In this document: in pieces, positions 1 through 5,256 of the stretch
How positions within the stretch are numbered: position 1 is the stretch's first letter
Layout of the letters: the number at the start of each line of letters is the position of its first letter
Notes under the pieces: generated by a model
Told to the model about the DNA's origin: nothing
Databases searched by the model: none
What the model saw: only the letters and a program-made list of their open reading frames with translations
Made by a program: the position numbers and the translations under genes
NCBI GenBank assembly: GCA_029857875.1
Contig: JAOUGB010000206.1
Span: forward strand, 1-5,256
DNA from: Desulfobacteraceae bacterium
GTDB lineage: Bacteria > Desulfobacterota > Desulfobacteria > Desulfobacterales > UBA11574
Length of the DNA: 5,256 nucleotides
Reading direction: 5' to 3'

Positions 1-92
1 AGGGGTCATGTAAGTTTGGGAATGGCTAAAATTCAGGTCAAAACAAAGATATGTGCTGTTTAAGAACCTTGCTTATATTCGTCATAATTGAC

Positions 93-156
93 GATTGATG
101 ATTGATGATTGTCGATTTAAAAAAATCTTTTCAATCAACAATCGAAAATCATCAAT
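93..156. repeat. Tandem 7-mer plus 17-bp imperfect inverted repeat upstream of mvhD
   Basis: The 7-base unit GATTGAT is present twice in full (93-99, 100-106) and partly a third time (107-111). Overlapping it, arm 101-117 is the reverse complement of 140-156 with a single mismatch, leaving a 22-base A/T-rich loop. The right arm ends four bases before the Shine-Dalgarno of mvhD, so in the transcript it could form a long hairpin next to the ribosome binding site. It could be a leader structure or a degenerate dispersed intergenic repeat or MITE-like remnant; no target-site duplication or transposase is visible. The palindrome is seen directly; any function is inference. The rest of 1-169 shows no convincing promoter. 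Confidence 0.6.
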
Positions 157-160
157 CCAA

Positions 161-165
161 GGAGG
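161..165 (+). promoter_or_regulatory. Shine-Dalgarno GGAGG that fixes the mvhD start at 170
   Basis: GGAGG lies four bases before the ATG at 170. This start lies upstream of the in-frame UGA at 218-220, and the peptide it opens matches the expected MvhD N-terminus (IIIAFCCSY before the UGA). The next in-frame ATG, at 251, has no comparable site and would remove the first cluster-binding motif. The site therefore supports initiation before the UGA and translation through it. Confidence 0.8.
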
Positions 166-169
166 TATC

Positions 170-601
170 ATGAAGGAAGATTTTGAGCCGATCATTATCG
201 CATTTTGTTGCAGCTATTGAGGATACACTGCTGCGGACCTGGCAGGTTCCATGAGATTGCAATATCCTACGGATATTAAAATCATTCTCGTTCCGTGTAC
301 CGGTAAGTTAGATGTTCTTCATATCCTCCATGCCTTTGAAAAAGGAGCGGACGGCGTCTATGCGGTGGGATGCATGGAAGGAGATTGTCATTATAACAGC
401 GGCAACTTCAGGGCTCGAAAACGTGTGGAACAGGCACAACATATTCTTGACGCTATCGGAGTTGGAGGAGAGCGTGCACAGATGTATAACCTTTCATCCA
501 GTGAAGGACCGCGTTTTGCCCAGATCGCCATTGAAATGGACGAAAGAATTCGAAAATTGGGGCCCAATCCCATTAAACTGGCAAAAAACAAGGCCGCATA
601 A
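170..601 (+). CDS. mvhD: MvhD/FrhD-type iron-sulfur electron-transfer subunit, selenocysteine-containing
   Basis: This 143-residue protein belongs to the methyl-viologen-reducing hydrogenase delta subunit family. These are small [2Fe-2S] proteins that pass electrons from a hydrogenase, formate dehydrogenase or other donor to the HdrA flavoprotein. The frame starts at ATG 170 after GGAGG and crosses a UGA at 218-220, residue 17. Read as Sec, residues 13-26 are C-C-S-Y-U-G-Y-T-A-A-D-L-A-G, which aligns with the family pattern CCNWCSYAGADLAG; U17 takes the place of the second Cys of CxxC. Further family Cys are C43 (PCTGKLD), C68 and C73 (GCMEGDCHY). Homology is continuous on both sides of the UGA and the length is full for the family, so this is not a decayed gene. 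A candidate SECIS hairpin follows at 235-250. metV starts 41 bases downstream, and the mvhD-metV-metF set resembles that of Moorella thermoacetica. A standard caller would report only a 116-residue product from 251, lacking the CxxU motif. Sec-containing members of this family are known (VhuD of Methanococcus, and some Deltaproteobacteria). Confidence 0.9.
235..250 (+). promoter_or_regulatory. Candidate bacterial SECIS hairpin for mvhD
   Basis: After the UGA at 218-220, ACCU (237-240) pairs with AGGU (244-247) around a GGC triloop (241-243). The stem extends by two G-C pairs (235-236 with 249-250) past a bulged U248. The loop starts 20 bases after the UGA and opens with GG. This fits the bacterial SECIS pattern of a short stem, a small loop with G in its first two positions, and a loop 16-37 bases from the UGA. 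An alternative fold pairs CUGC 231-234 with GCAG 242-245 and would present a 7-base loop. The element lies inside the coding sequence, as bacterial SECIS elements do. It is weaker than the one in the downstream Hdr gene. Confidence 0.6.
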
Positions 602-642
602 ATCCATGTAAACTTTTCAGTCTCTAATGAAAGAGAGGTCTT

Positions 643-1311
643 ATGATTGTCGCAGACAAAAAACCCATTAAAGAGATTATAGAAGAACTCAAAGAACATG
701 AGAAAATCCTTATCCTCGGTTGTAATGAGTGCGTTACGGTTTGTGAGGCCGGGGGAAAGAAAGAAGTCGGTGTTCTGGCTTCAGCCCTCAGGATGTATTT
801 TTTGAACCAGGGACGTGACGTCAAAATCGATGAAGTGACTCTGGAACGACAGTGTGACCATGAATACCTCGAGGAAATTCGCGATGTGATGGATCAGTAT
901 GACGCTGTTGTTTCCATTGCGTGCGGAGTGGGTGTTCAGTTTATGGCGGAAAAATACCATGATACACCCATCTATCCCGGGGTGAACACCTGCTTTATGG
1001 GAGTCACTGAAAAACGCGGCCTATGGACGGAAAGGTGTCAGGGTTGCGGTGATTGTATTCTGGCGCGTACCGGAGGAATCTGTCCGGTTTCCCGCTGTGC
1101 AAAACGGATTTTTAACGGCCCATGCGGTGGTTCCGTTAAGGGCAGTTGCGAAATTAACAAGGAGATCGACTGTGCCTGGCAGTTGATTGTTGATCGCCTC
1201 AAGGCGCTGAACAGGCTGGATGATTATGAAGAACTTAGTCCTATAAAAGACTGGTCCACCGACAGGGCCGGAGGACCCAGAAAAGTTGTCAGGGAGGATG
1301 TACAGGAATGA
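643..1311 (+). CDS. metV: MetV, zinc/iron-sulfur subunit of 5,10-methylenetetrahydrofolate reductase
   Basis: This 222-residue cytoplasmic protein carries the 'methylenetetrahydrofolate reductase C-terminal' Cys-rich domain, found as a separate partner of MetF in Wood-Ljungdahl organisms. An N-terminal cluster has C27, C30 and C34 (GCNECVTVCEAGGKKE). The C-terminal module (about residues 125-195) has C132, C135, C138, C147, C152, C161, C169 and C177, in the characteristic arrangement CQGCGDCIL, TGGICPVSRCAK, NGPCGG and DCAW. These residues would bind iron-sulfur and/or zinc and could carry electrons to the MetF flavin. The start at 643 has an AGAGAGG site. The stop overlaps the metF start as ATGA (1308-1311), suggesting translational coupling and a MetV-MetF complex. 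Its length and motifs are normal for the family. The exact cofactor set is not deducible from sequence alone. Confidence 0.92.
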   Translation: MIVADKKPIKEIIEELKEHEKILILGCNECVTVCEAGGKKEVGVLASALRMYFLNQGRDVKIDEVTLERQCDHEYLEEIRDVMDQYDAVVSIACGVGVQFMAEKYHDTPIYPGVNTCFMGVTEKRGLWTERCQGCGDCILARTGGICPVSRCAKRIFNGPCGGSVKGSCEINKEIDCAWQLIVDRLKALNRLDDYEELSPIKDWSTDRAGGPRKVVREDVQE

Positions 1312-2240
1312 AAGTAAAGACACCAAGCAAACTGGAAAAGATTCTGGCCGCCGGCCACATGGCTGTTACATCCGAATGTGGTCCCCCACGGGGGAGTGAT
1401 CCTGAAGTAATCGTTGAAAAAGCCAACCTGATCAAGGATCATGTGGATGCCATCAATATTACCGACAACCAGACATCCGTCACCCGAATGTGCAGTCTGG
1501 CAGCTTGTATTCGTTTGAAACTCATGGGACTCGAACCGGTGCTGCAAATGGTGACGCGGGATCGGAACCGGATTGCCTTGCAGAGTGATATCCTCGGAGC
1601 GGCATCGTTTGACATCTATAACATACTCTGTCTTTCCGGTGACCATCAAAGCTTTGGCGACTGTCCTACCGGTCAGAATGTTCACGATATTGACTCCATG
1701 CAGTTGATTCAAACCGTCAGACATATGCGGGACGATGGAAAGTTCCTAGGGGGAGACGACATTAAGCGTCCTCCCCAGATGTTCGTGGGTGCTGCAGCAA
1801 ATCCATTTGCTGATCCATTTGAAATCCGGGTTCCTCGACTGGCGAAAAAAATTGCCGCCGGTGTCGAGTTTATTCAAACCCAGTGTATATACGACATCGA
1901 CAAGTTCGAACTCTGGATGAAAATGGCAGGAGACCGCGGTCTTCTTGAAAAAGTTGCTATCCTGGCAGGGGTAACCCCCTTTAAATCCGTTGGAATGGCG
2001 CGATATATGAAAAATAGAGTGCCGGGCATCGAAGTTCCGGACGAGATGGTGAAACGGATGGCCGATACCCCTAAAGAAAAACAACCTGAAGAGGGCATCA
2101 AGATCTGTATCGAATCCATTGAGCGTCTTAAAGAAGTAAAAGGCGTGCGAGGTTTTCATGTCATGGCCATTGAATGGGAAGAAATGGTGCCCGAGATTGT
2201 GGAAAAATCCGGACTGTATCCCAGGCCGAGTGTTGAGTAG
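1308..2240 (+). CDS. metF: MetF, 5,10-methylenetetrahydrofolate reductase catalytic subunit
   Basis: This 310-residue TIM-barrel flavoprotein interconverts 5,10-methylene-THF and 5-methyl-THF. Visible family motifs are E23 in TSECGPP (the position of the catalytic Glu28 of E. coli MetF), TRDRNRIALQSDILGA (residues 83-98), LSGDH with D112 (position of the folate/flavin-contacting Asp120), AANPFADP, and FIQTQCIYD, equivalent to the TQxxFD strand of the barrel. The start at 1308 lies inside the metV stop and is preceded by AGGGAGGA at 1291-1298. The tight pairing with metV and proximity to mvhD mark it as a Wood-Ljungdahl (acetogen-type) enzyme. It is unlikely to be the NADH-only biosynthetic form, which usually stands alone. 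Its physiological electron partner is therefore probably not NADH directly but MetV and the MvhD/Hdr proteins (inference). In a sulfate reducer that oxidises acetyl-CoA completely it would run in the oxidative direction. No missing key residue was noticed. Confidence 0.93.
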   Translation: MKVKTPSKLEKILAAGHMAVTSECGPPRGSDPEVIVEKANLIKDHVDAINITDNQTSVTRMCSLAACIRLKLMGLEPVLQMVTRDRNRIALQSDILGAASFDIYNILCLSGDHQSFGDCPTGQNVHDIDSMQLIQTVRHMRDDGKFLGGDDIKRPPQMFVGAAANPFADPFEIRVPRLAKKIAAGVEFIQTQCIYDIDKFELWMKMAGDRGLLEKVAILAGVTPFKSVGMARYMKNRVPGIEVPDEMVKRMADTPKEKQPEEGIKICIESIERLKEVKGVRGFHVMAIEWEEMVPEIVEKSGLYPRPSVE

Positions 2241-2281
2241 CTCTACACCGTTTGGCCAGAGGAAAAAGTCGATGATCTAAA

Positions 2282-2312
2282 AATCAGGGGCGACGAGAAC
2301 CGCTGATTGTTT
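2282..2312 (+). terminator. Possible weak intrinsic terminator or attenuator after metF
   Basis: AATCAG (2282-2287) pairs with CTGATT (2303-2308), with two more G-C pairs inside past a G-G mismatch, and is followed by GTTTTC. The stem is short and the U tract has only four T, so termination would be partial at best. It lies in the 196-bp gap between metF and the response-regulator gene. The rest of that gap (2241-2436) holds one further small hairpin (TCCTG 2380-2384 with CAGGA 2391-2395) and no recognisable gene. Confidence 0.3.
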
Positions 2313-2423
2313 TCAGAGGATCAAGATAATCAAGTCTAAAGAGTCATTAGGTCAATGTCCAATCACTCCGGTGAAGCAGTCCTGTTGGTGCAGGAATTTC
2401 ACAGATAGGGTAATGACCAATAT

Positions 2424-2431
2424 AAAGGAGG
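2424..2431 (+). promoter_or_regulatory. Shine-Dalgarno AAAGGAGG that sets the response-regulator start
   Basis: A near-perfect Shine-Dalgarno ends five bases before ATG 2437. An in-frame ATG at 2371 would add 22 residues that are not receiver-like and has no such site. The site therefore decides for the 128-residue form. Confidence 0.85.
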
Positions 2432-2436
2432 ATATT

Positions 2437-2823
2437 ATGAGTGAAAAAAAGAGAATTTTAGTTGTCGATGATGAGCCTGATTTCTGTTCCATCGTGCAAG
2501 GACAGTTGGAAAAAGAGGGCTTTGAGGTTGATGTTGCTTATAACGGAGTTGAAGGTTTGGAGAAAGTCCATTCAAATCGGCCGGACGCCATTGTTCTGGA
2601 TGTGATGATGCCTGAAATGGACGGATACGAGGTGTGCAAGAAACTGAAAGCCGATGAAAAATGTGTCGATATTCCTATCATCCTGTTGACCGCGGTTGCA
2701 TCCCATGTGACGTCAACCCGATATACCCATCGGGATGGAATGGCGACGGAGGCGGATGACTATATCGCCAAACCAGCTTCAGCAGAACAAATTACGGAAA
2801 GTATCAAACAGCTTCTCGGCTAA
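2437..2823 (+). CDS. Single-domain (receiver-only) response regulator
   Basis: The product is a 128-residue CheY-like receiver with no output domain. The acidic pair D11-D12 in RILVVDDEPD, phosphoacceptor D55 in IVLDVMMPEMDG, switch residue T85 in IILLTA and invariant K112 in DDYIAKPAS are all present, so it should be competent for Mg-dependent aspartyl phosphorylation. The stretch from T85 to K112 is about five residues longer than in CheY and contains an unusual polar segment (SHVTSTRYTHRDGMATE), which may form a specific binding face on the alpha4 side. The start is chosen from its strong Shine-Dalgarno. The gene sits between metF and the HdrC-HdrB fusion gene, 61 bases before the latter, with no kinase nearby. 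With no DNA-binding domain it presumably acts by protein contact; a role in controlling the neighbouring redox enzymes is speculation. Assignment to the receiver family is firm; the function is unknown. Confidence 0.9.
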   Translation: MSEKKRILVVDDEPDFCSIVQGQLEKEGFEVDVAYNGVEGLEKVHSNRPDAIVLDVMMPEMDGYEVCKKLKADEKCVDIPIILLTAVASHVTSTRYTHRDGMATEADDYIAKPASAEQITESIKQLLG

Positions 2824-2884
2824 CCGGAAACCGAAATCAGTTTTTTGCATGTGATGGATAATCTTCGATTTATAGGAGGGGGTA

Positions 2885-4183
2885 ATGTCATCCCAGATTA
2901 TTGAGATTAAAGGGAAGAAAAAAAGCACGTTCAAAGACCATGTCATGGGGCTCCTGCCCGAGGGCGGAAACTTGAATCTTTGTCTAACCTGTGGAATTTG
3001 TTCTGCCGGCTGTCCGGCAACGGGACTGGAAAATATGGATCCCAGAAAATTTTTGCGCCTGGCATCTCTCGGCATGGACGATGTGATTCTGAATTCCGAA
3101 TGGGCATGGATGTGCACCATGTGCACCCGCTGCACGTATGCCTGTCCCATGAAAATCGACATCCCAGCTCTGGTTTTTAACATCCGCAAAAACTGGCCTA
3201 AAGAAGAACAACCCAAAGGCATCCGTGGATCGTGCGAAATGGCGTTAAAGAACGACACGTGCAGTGCCATGGGTGCCAATGAGGAAGACTGGCGTTTTGT
3301 GGTGGGAGATGTTGCTGAGGAAGTCCGGGAAACACAACCGGGTTTTGAAGACCTCCAAGCACCCATGGATAAGGAAGGAGCATATTTTTTCTTAAACCAG
3401 AATTCTCGTGAACCGGTAACCGAACCGGACGAGATGGTGCCGCTGTGGAAAATTTTGCATCTTGTGGGGGCAGACTGGACATATGGCTCCAAGGGATGGG
3501 CTGCGGAAAACTACTGTCTGTTCTGTGCAGACCTGGAGAACTGGGAGAAAATTGTCCGGGTCAAGGCCAAAGCAGTGGATGATCTCAAATGCAAGGTCTG
3601 GCTCAATACGGAGTGAGGGCACGAACTTTTCGCAGTCCGGGTCGGACTGCAAAGATTCAACATTGAGCACAACTTTGAGTGTAAAAGTATCATTCAATAC
3701 TATGCCCAGTGGATTCGGGAAGGAAAGCTGAAAGTGAATTCCGACTGGAACAAGGATCTGAAGATTAAATTTACAGTACAGGATCCATGTCAGCTGGTCC
3801 GCAAAAGTTTCGGAGATCCGGTGGCTGAAGACATGCGGTATGTTGTTAAAGCGGTTGTGGGGGAGGAAAATTTTGTTGAAATGAATCCCAACAGATCGAA
3901 CAATTATTGCTGTGGCGGCGGCGGCGGGTACCTTCAATCCGGGCTTCCCGAAGCCAGACGGTACTATGGCAAACGAAAATTTGACCAAATCATGGAAACC
4001 GGAGCTGATTACTGCCTGACACCGTGCCACAACTGCCACGCACAAATTCACGATTTGAAAGAACATTATGGAGGGAAATACCACACGACGCATTTATGGA
4101 CCATTATATGCCTGTCTTTGGGGATTCTCGGTGAAAATGAGCGTGAGTATCTCGGATCGGATTTGTCCGAGTTTGGATTATAA
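2885..4183 (+). CDS. HdrC-HdrB-like fusion iron-sulfur protein with an in-frame UGA (selenocysteine)
   Basis: This is a 432-residue fusion of an HdrC-type and an HdrB-type part. Residues 30-90 hold two [4Fe-4S] motifs, C33xxCxxC39xxxCP and C77xxCxxC83xxxCP. The C-terminal half is a CCG-domain protein: C302-x39-C342-C343-x37-C381-x2-C384 matches the HdrB pattern for a non-cubane [4Fe-4S] cluster. Between them, UGA 3614-3616 (residue 244) interrupts the frame inside VWLNTE-U-GHE. The same frame continues with no stop to TAA 4181-4183, and the region between UGA and the second domain (residues 245-300) looks protein-like. C211-x31-E243-U244-G resembles a degenerate first CCG motif with Sec in place of the second Cys. 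A strong SECIS-like hairpin follows the UGA. The start at ATG 2885 has AGGAGGG just upstream. The protein probably passes electrons or acts on a disulfide alongside HdrA/MvhD and MetVF, in the cytoplasm; no membrane segment is evident. A standard caller would split it at the UGA into HdrC-like and HdrB-like pieces. The exact substrate is unknown. Confidence 0.88.
3626..3654 (+). promoter_or_regulatory. Strong bacterial SECIS hairpin for the Hdr-like selenoprotein
   Basis: GCAGUCC (3632-3638) pairs perfectly with GGACUGC (3644-3650) around the five-base loop GGGUC (3639-3643). Below a two-base bulge (3630-3631) the stem continues with CUUU (3626-3629) against AAAG (3651-3654). The loop begins 22 bases after the UGA at 3614-3616 and starts with GG. 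Stem length, bulge, loop size, loop G and spacing all match the bacterial SECIS that recruits SelB, as in E. coli fdhF. A perfect 7-bp stem at this spacing is strong support for Sec insertion rather than a sequencing error or a pseudogene. Confidence 0.85.
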
Positions 4184-4236
4184 CAAGACTTTCCGTTATT
4201 AAACCAGACTTCGCTTGTTTTTACAAATATGCCTAC

Positions 4237-4272
4237 AAAAAACCTGCCCCAGGAGATGGTGCAGGTTTTTTG
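4237..4272 (+). terminator. Rho-independent terminator ending the mvhD-metVF-Hdr block
   Basis: CCTGC (4243-4247) pairs with GCAGG (4261-4265). The stem is flanked by A6 (4237-4242) and T6 (4266-4271), giving an 11-bp stem with a G-C core and a U tract. The A tract on the other side means it could also terminate transcription from the opposite strand. It lies 54 bases after the Hdr-like gene and separates it from the aroE unit. Confidence 0.85.
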
Positions 4273-4335
4273 TCTCACAAGAACAGATATAATCAAATTT
4301 TGATTTCCCGTTTTATTTTCAGTGAAAATGGAATT

Positions 4336-4409
4336 TCCGCCACACGACATAGGCGGACAAGTCCACTACAGTATGACCGACTTGTTCCTCTTTGGAGATT
4401 CGTTCGGTC
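4336..4409 (+). other. Two inverted repeats in the aroE upstream region
   Basis: TCCGCC (4336-4341) is the perfect complement of GGCGGA (4352-4357) across a 10-base loop. GACCGA (4375-4380) complements TCGGTC (4404-4409) across a 23-base loop. They lie between the terminator and the aroE start and might be leader structures or operator half-sites. Each is only six pairs long, so chance cannot be excluded. No clear promoter boxes were recognised in 4273-4428, although a promoter must lie there if the terminator is effective. Confidence 0.3.
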
Positions 4410-4428
4410 TTAAGGTGATGATTTTCGA

Positions 4429-5247
4429 ATGCAAGTATACTGCATATTGGGCGACGAACGGGTCATGCGTTCAAAATCGCCGACTATATTTTCCACGGTG
4501 CTGAAACGGATCGGATTAAATGGGGCATATGTGCCTTTTAAAGTTGATCCCGACCAGATCGGCTCGGCATTGCAAAGTATCAGGGTCCTGAATATCGCCG
4601 GGGCGAGTATCACCATACCGTTTAAAGAGAAAGTTATACCGCATTTGGATGTACTTTCAGAAGGGGCAAATATTATCGGCGCCATCAACACCATTGTTCG
4701 TAACGGCAATATACTTAAAGGATACAATACCAATGCCATTGGTTTCATGGACGCCCTGAGTGAATCGGGATTTGATGTTGAGGGAAAATCAGCCCTGGTT
4801 TTCGGAACCGGCGGTGCCGCGAAAGCCATTGTGTTTATTTTAAACTGGTTGAGAACAACCTCTATTTTTGTTGCCGGTCGTAACAAAAATAAAACCTCTG
4901 AGATTGTTCATCGTTTTGGGGGAGAAGCCTTACGCCTTGATGAACTTGAGAATCGAACCTTGTCCGTCAACATCGTGGTCAACGCGACTTCTGTTTCAAG
5001 CCCGGATGAGTCTCCGGAGATGAAGGTATTACTTGACAAAATCAGCATAAAGGATTGCGAACTGGTGGTGGATCTCAATTATGGACGCACTGAAAATTTC
5101 TGGGAGGATATGGCCCGACGCATTGGTGCGCGGTTCATGGATGGTCTGCCTTCCCTCGCATATCAGTCCAGACGCACCCTGGCGCTCTGGACAGGCATCC
5201 AGGTGCCGCCGGTGGAATTTATAAAAGCCCTTAATGAAAAGCTATAA
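4429..5247 (+). CDS. aroE: Shikimate dehydrogenase (AroE) family protein with Asp-to-Asn at the catalytic position
   Basis: This 272-residue protein is of normal AroE length; the family reduces 3-dehydroshikimate with NADPH in chorismate synthesis. In the N-terminal substrate domain, S15 and S17 lie in RSKSP (the SxSP shikimate-binding motif), T62 and the catalytic Lys K66 in ITIPFK, and N87 in AINT. The C-terminal Rossmann domain has GTGGAA (126-131), NATS, and the late GLPSLAYQ motif with Q246 followed by WTG. The GxNTD motif, which supplies the second catalytic residue (Asp102 in E. coli), reads GYNTN here, so residue 102 is Asn. The NADP-phosphate motif NRT reads GRN, and the usual VYNP segment reads LNYG. 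It is thus a divergent family member that may have low activity, act on another substrate, or be a second copy. The start at 4429 gives an N-terminus typical of the family and has a modest AAGGTG site about 11 bases upstream. It follows the terminator and forms a separate unit. Confidence 0.8.
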   Translation: MQVYCILGDERVMRSKSPTIFSTVLKRIGLNGAYVPFKVDPDQIGSALQSIRVLNIAGASITIPFKEKVIPHLDVLSEGANIIGAINTIVRNGNILKGYNTNAIGFMDALSESGFDVEGKSALVFGTGGAAKAIVFILNWLRTTSIFVAGRNKNKTSEIVHRFGGEALRLDELENRTLSVNIVVNATSVSSPDESPEMKVLLDKISIKDCELVVDLNYGRTENFWEDMARRIGARFMDGLPSLAYQSRRTLALWTGIQVPPVEFIKALNEKL

Positions 5248-5256
5248 GTACATGTA

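Noticed and set aside
1..63. Open frame from the window edge to TAA 61-63 (about 20 residues), possibly the tail of an upstream gene
   Set aside because: It is too short and shows no recognisable motif. Other frames on the same strand stop even earlier, so it may be chance.
1382..1395. TCCCCC-GGGGGA palindrome near the start of metF
   Set aside because: Its loop is only two bases and it encodes the conserved GPPRG segment, so a regulatory role is not supported.
1750..1776. Hairpin inside metF (GGGGAG with CTCCCC, continued by ACG with CGT)
   Set aside because: It is within a well-conserved coding region, with no UGA, T tract or gene boundary nearby. It is most likely a by-product of the codons.
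2385..2401. Sigma-54-like promoter (TGG...TTTCA) upstream of the response regulator
   Set aside because: The GG of the -24 element is present, but the invariant GC of the -12 element reads TC. The match is not good enough to call.
3614..3616. Nonsense mutation making the Hdr-like gene a pseudogene
   Set aside because: The frame after the UGA is intact for 188 codons with all CCG cysteines, and a strong SECIS-like hairpin follows at the right distance.
3734..4183. Separate HdrB-like gene starting with GTG at 3734
   Set aside because: It has no Shine-Dalgarno and starts in the middle of conserved sequence that is continuous with the upstream frame. Read-through of UGA 3614-3616 explains it better.
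4322..4504. 60-residue open frame overlapping the aroE start
   Set aside because: It has no ribosome binding site or recognisable sequence and overlaps the better-supported aroE frame. It is a shadow.

Overview
The window reads as a stretch of chromosome from an anaerobic, probably sulfate-reducing member of the Desulfobacterota (Desulfobacterales-like). The reasons are the gene content (Wood-Ljungdahl methylene-tetrahydrofolate reductase genes, MvhD and Hdr-type electron carriers, a conserved single-domain response regulator between them) and two in-frame UGA codons that look like selenocysteine codons. Placement to genus is not possible from this sequence alone. All recognised genes are on the + strand.

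Layout. Positions 1-169 are a non-coding leader with a tandem 7-base motif and a 17-bp imperfect inverted repeat that ends just before a strong Shine-Dalgarno. Positions 170-601 encode an MvhD-type hydrogenase/heterodisulfide-reductase iron-sulfur subunit. Its UGA at 218-220 falls exactly where the family has the second Cys of a CxxC motif, so the gene begins 81 bases before the first ATG that a standard gene caller would use. metV (643-1311) and metF (1308-2240) follow, overlapping by ATGA. A 196-bp gap with possible hairpins precedes a 128-residue receiver-only response regulator (2437-2823). Then comes one long gene, 2885-4183, for an HdrC-HdrB-like fusion protein of 432 residues with a UGA at 3614-3616. 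A standard caller would split it into a 243-residue HdrC-like piece and a 149-residue CCG-domain piece. A strong intrinsic terminator (4237-4272) ends this block. After it, a separate unit carries an AroE-family gene (4429-5247) in which the usual catalytic Asp is Asn.

How the genes fit together. MetF with MetV is the Wood-Ljungdahl type of 5,10-methylene-THF reductase. In Moorella thermoacetica MetVF is encoded with HdrCBA and MvhD, and an electron-bifurcating reductase has been proposed from that. Here MvhD, MetV, MetF and an HdrC-HdrB-like protein lie together, but HdrA is not in the window. The inference is a methylene-THF reductase coupled through iron-sulfur/flavin carriers to other redox pools. 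In an organism that oxidises acetyl-CoA completely, it would run in the methyl-THF oxidising direction. Two of the electron carriers appear to be selenoproteins, and each UGA is followed by a hairpin of the size, distance and loop composition expected of a bacterial SECIS. This double recoding is the most notable content of the window. The selenocysteine machinery (selA, selB, selC, selD) is not in the window.
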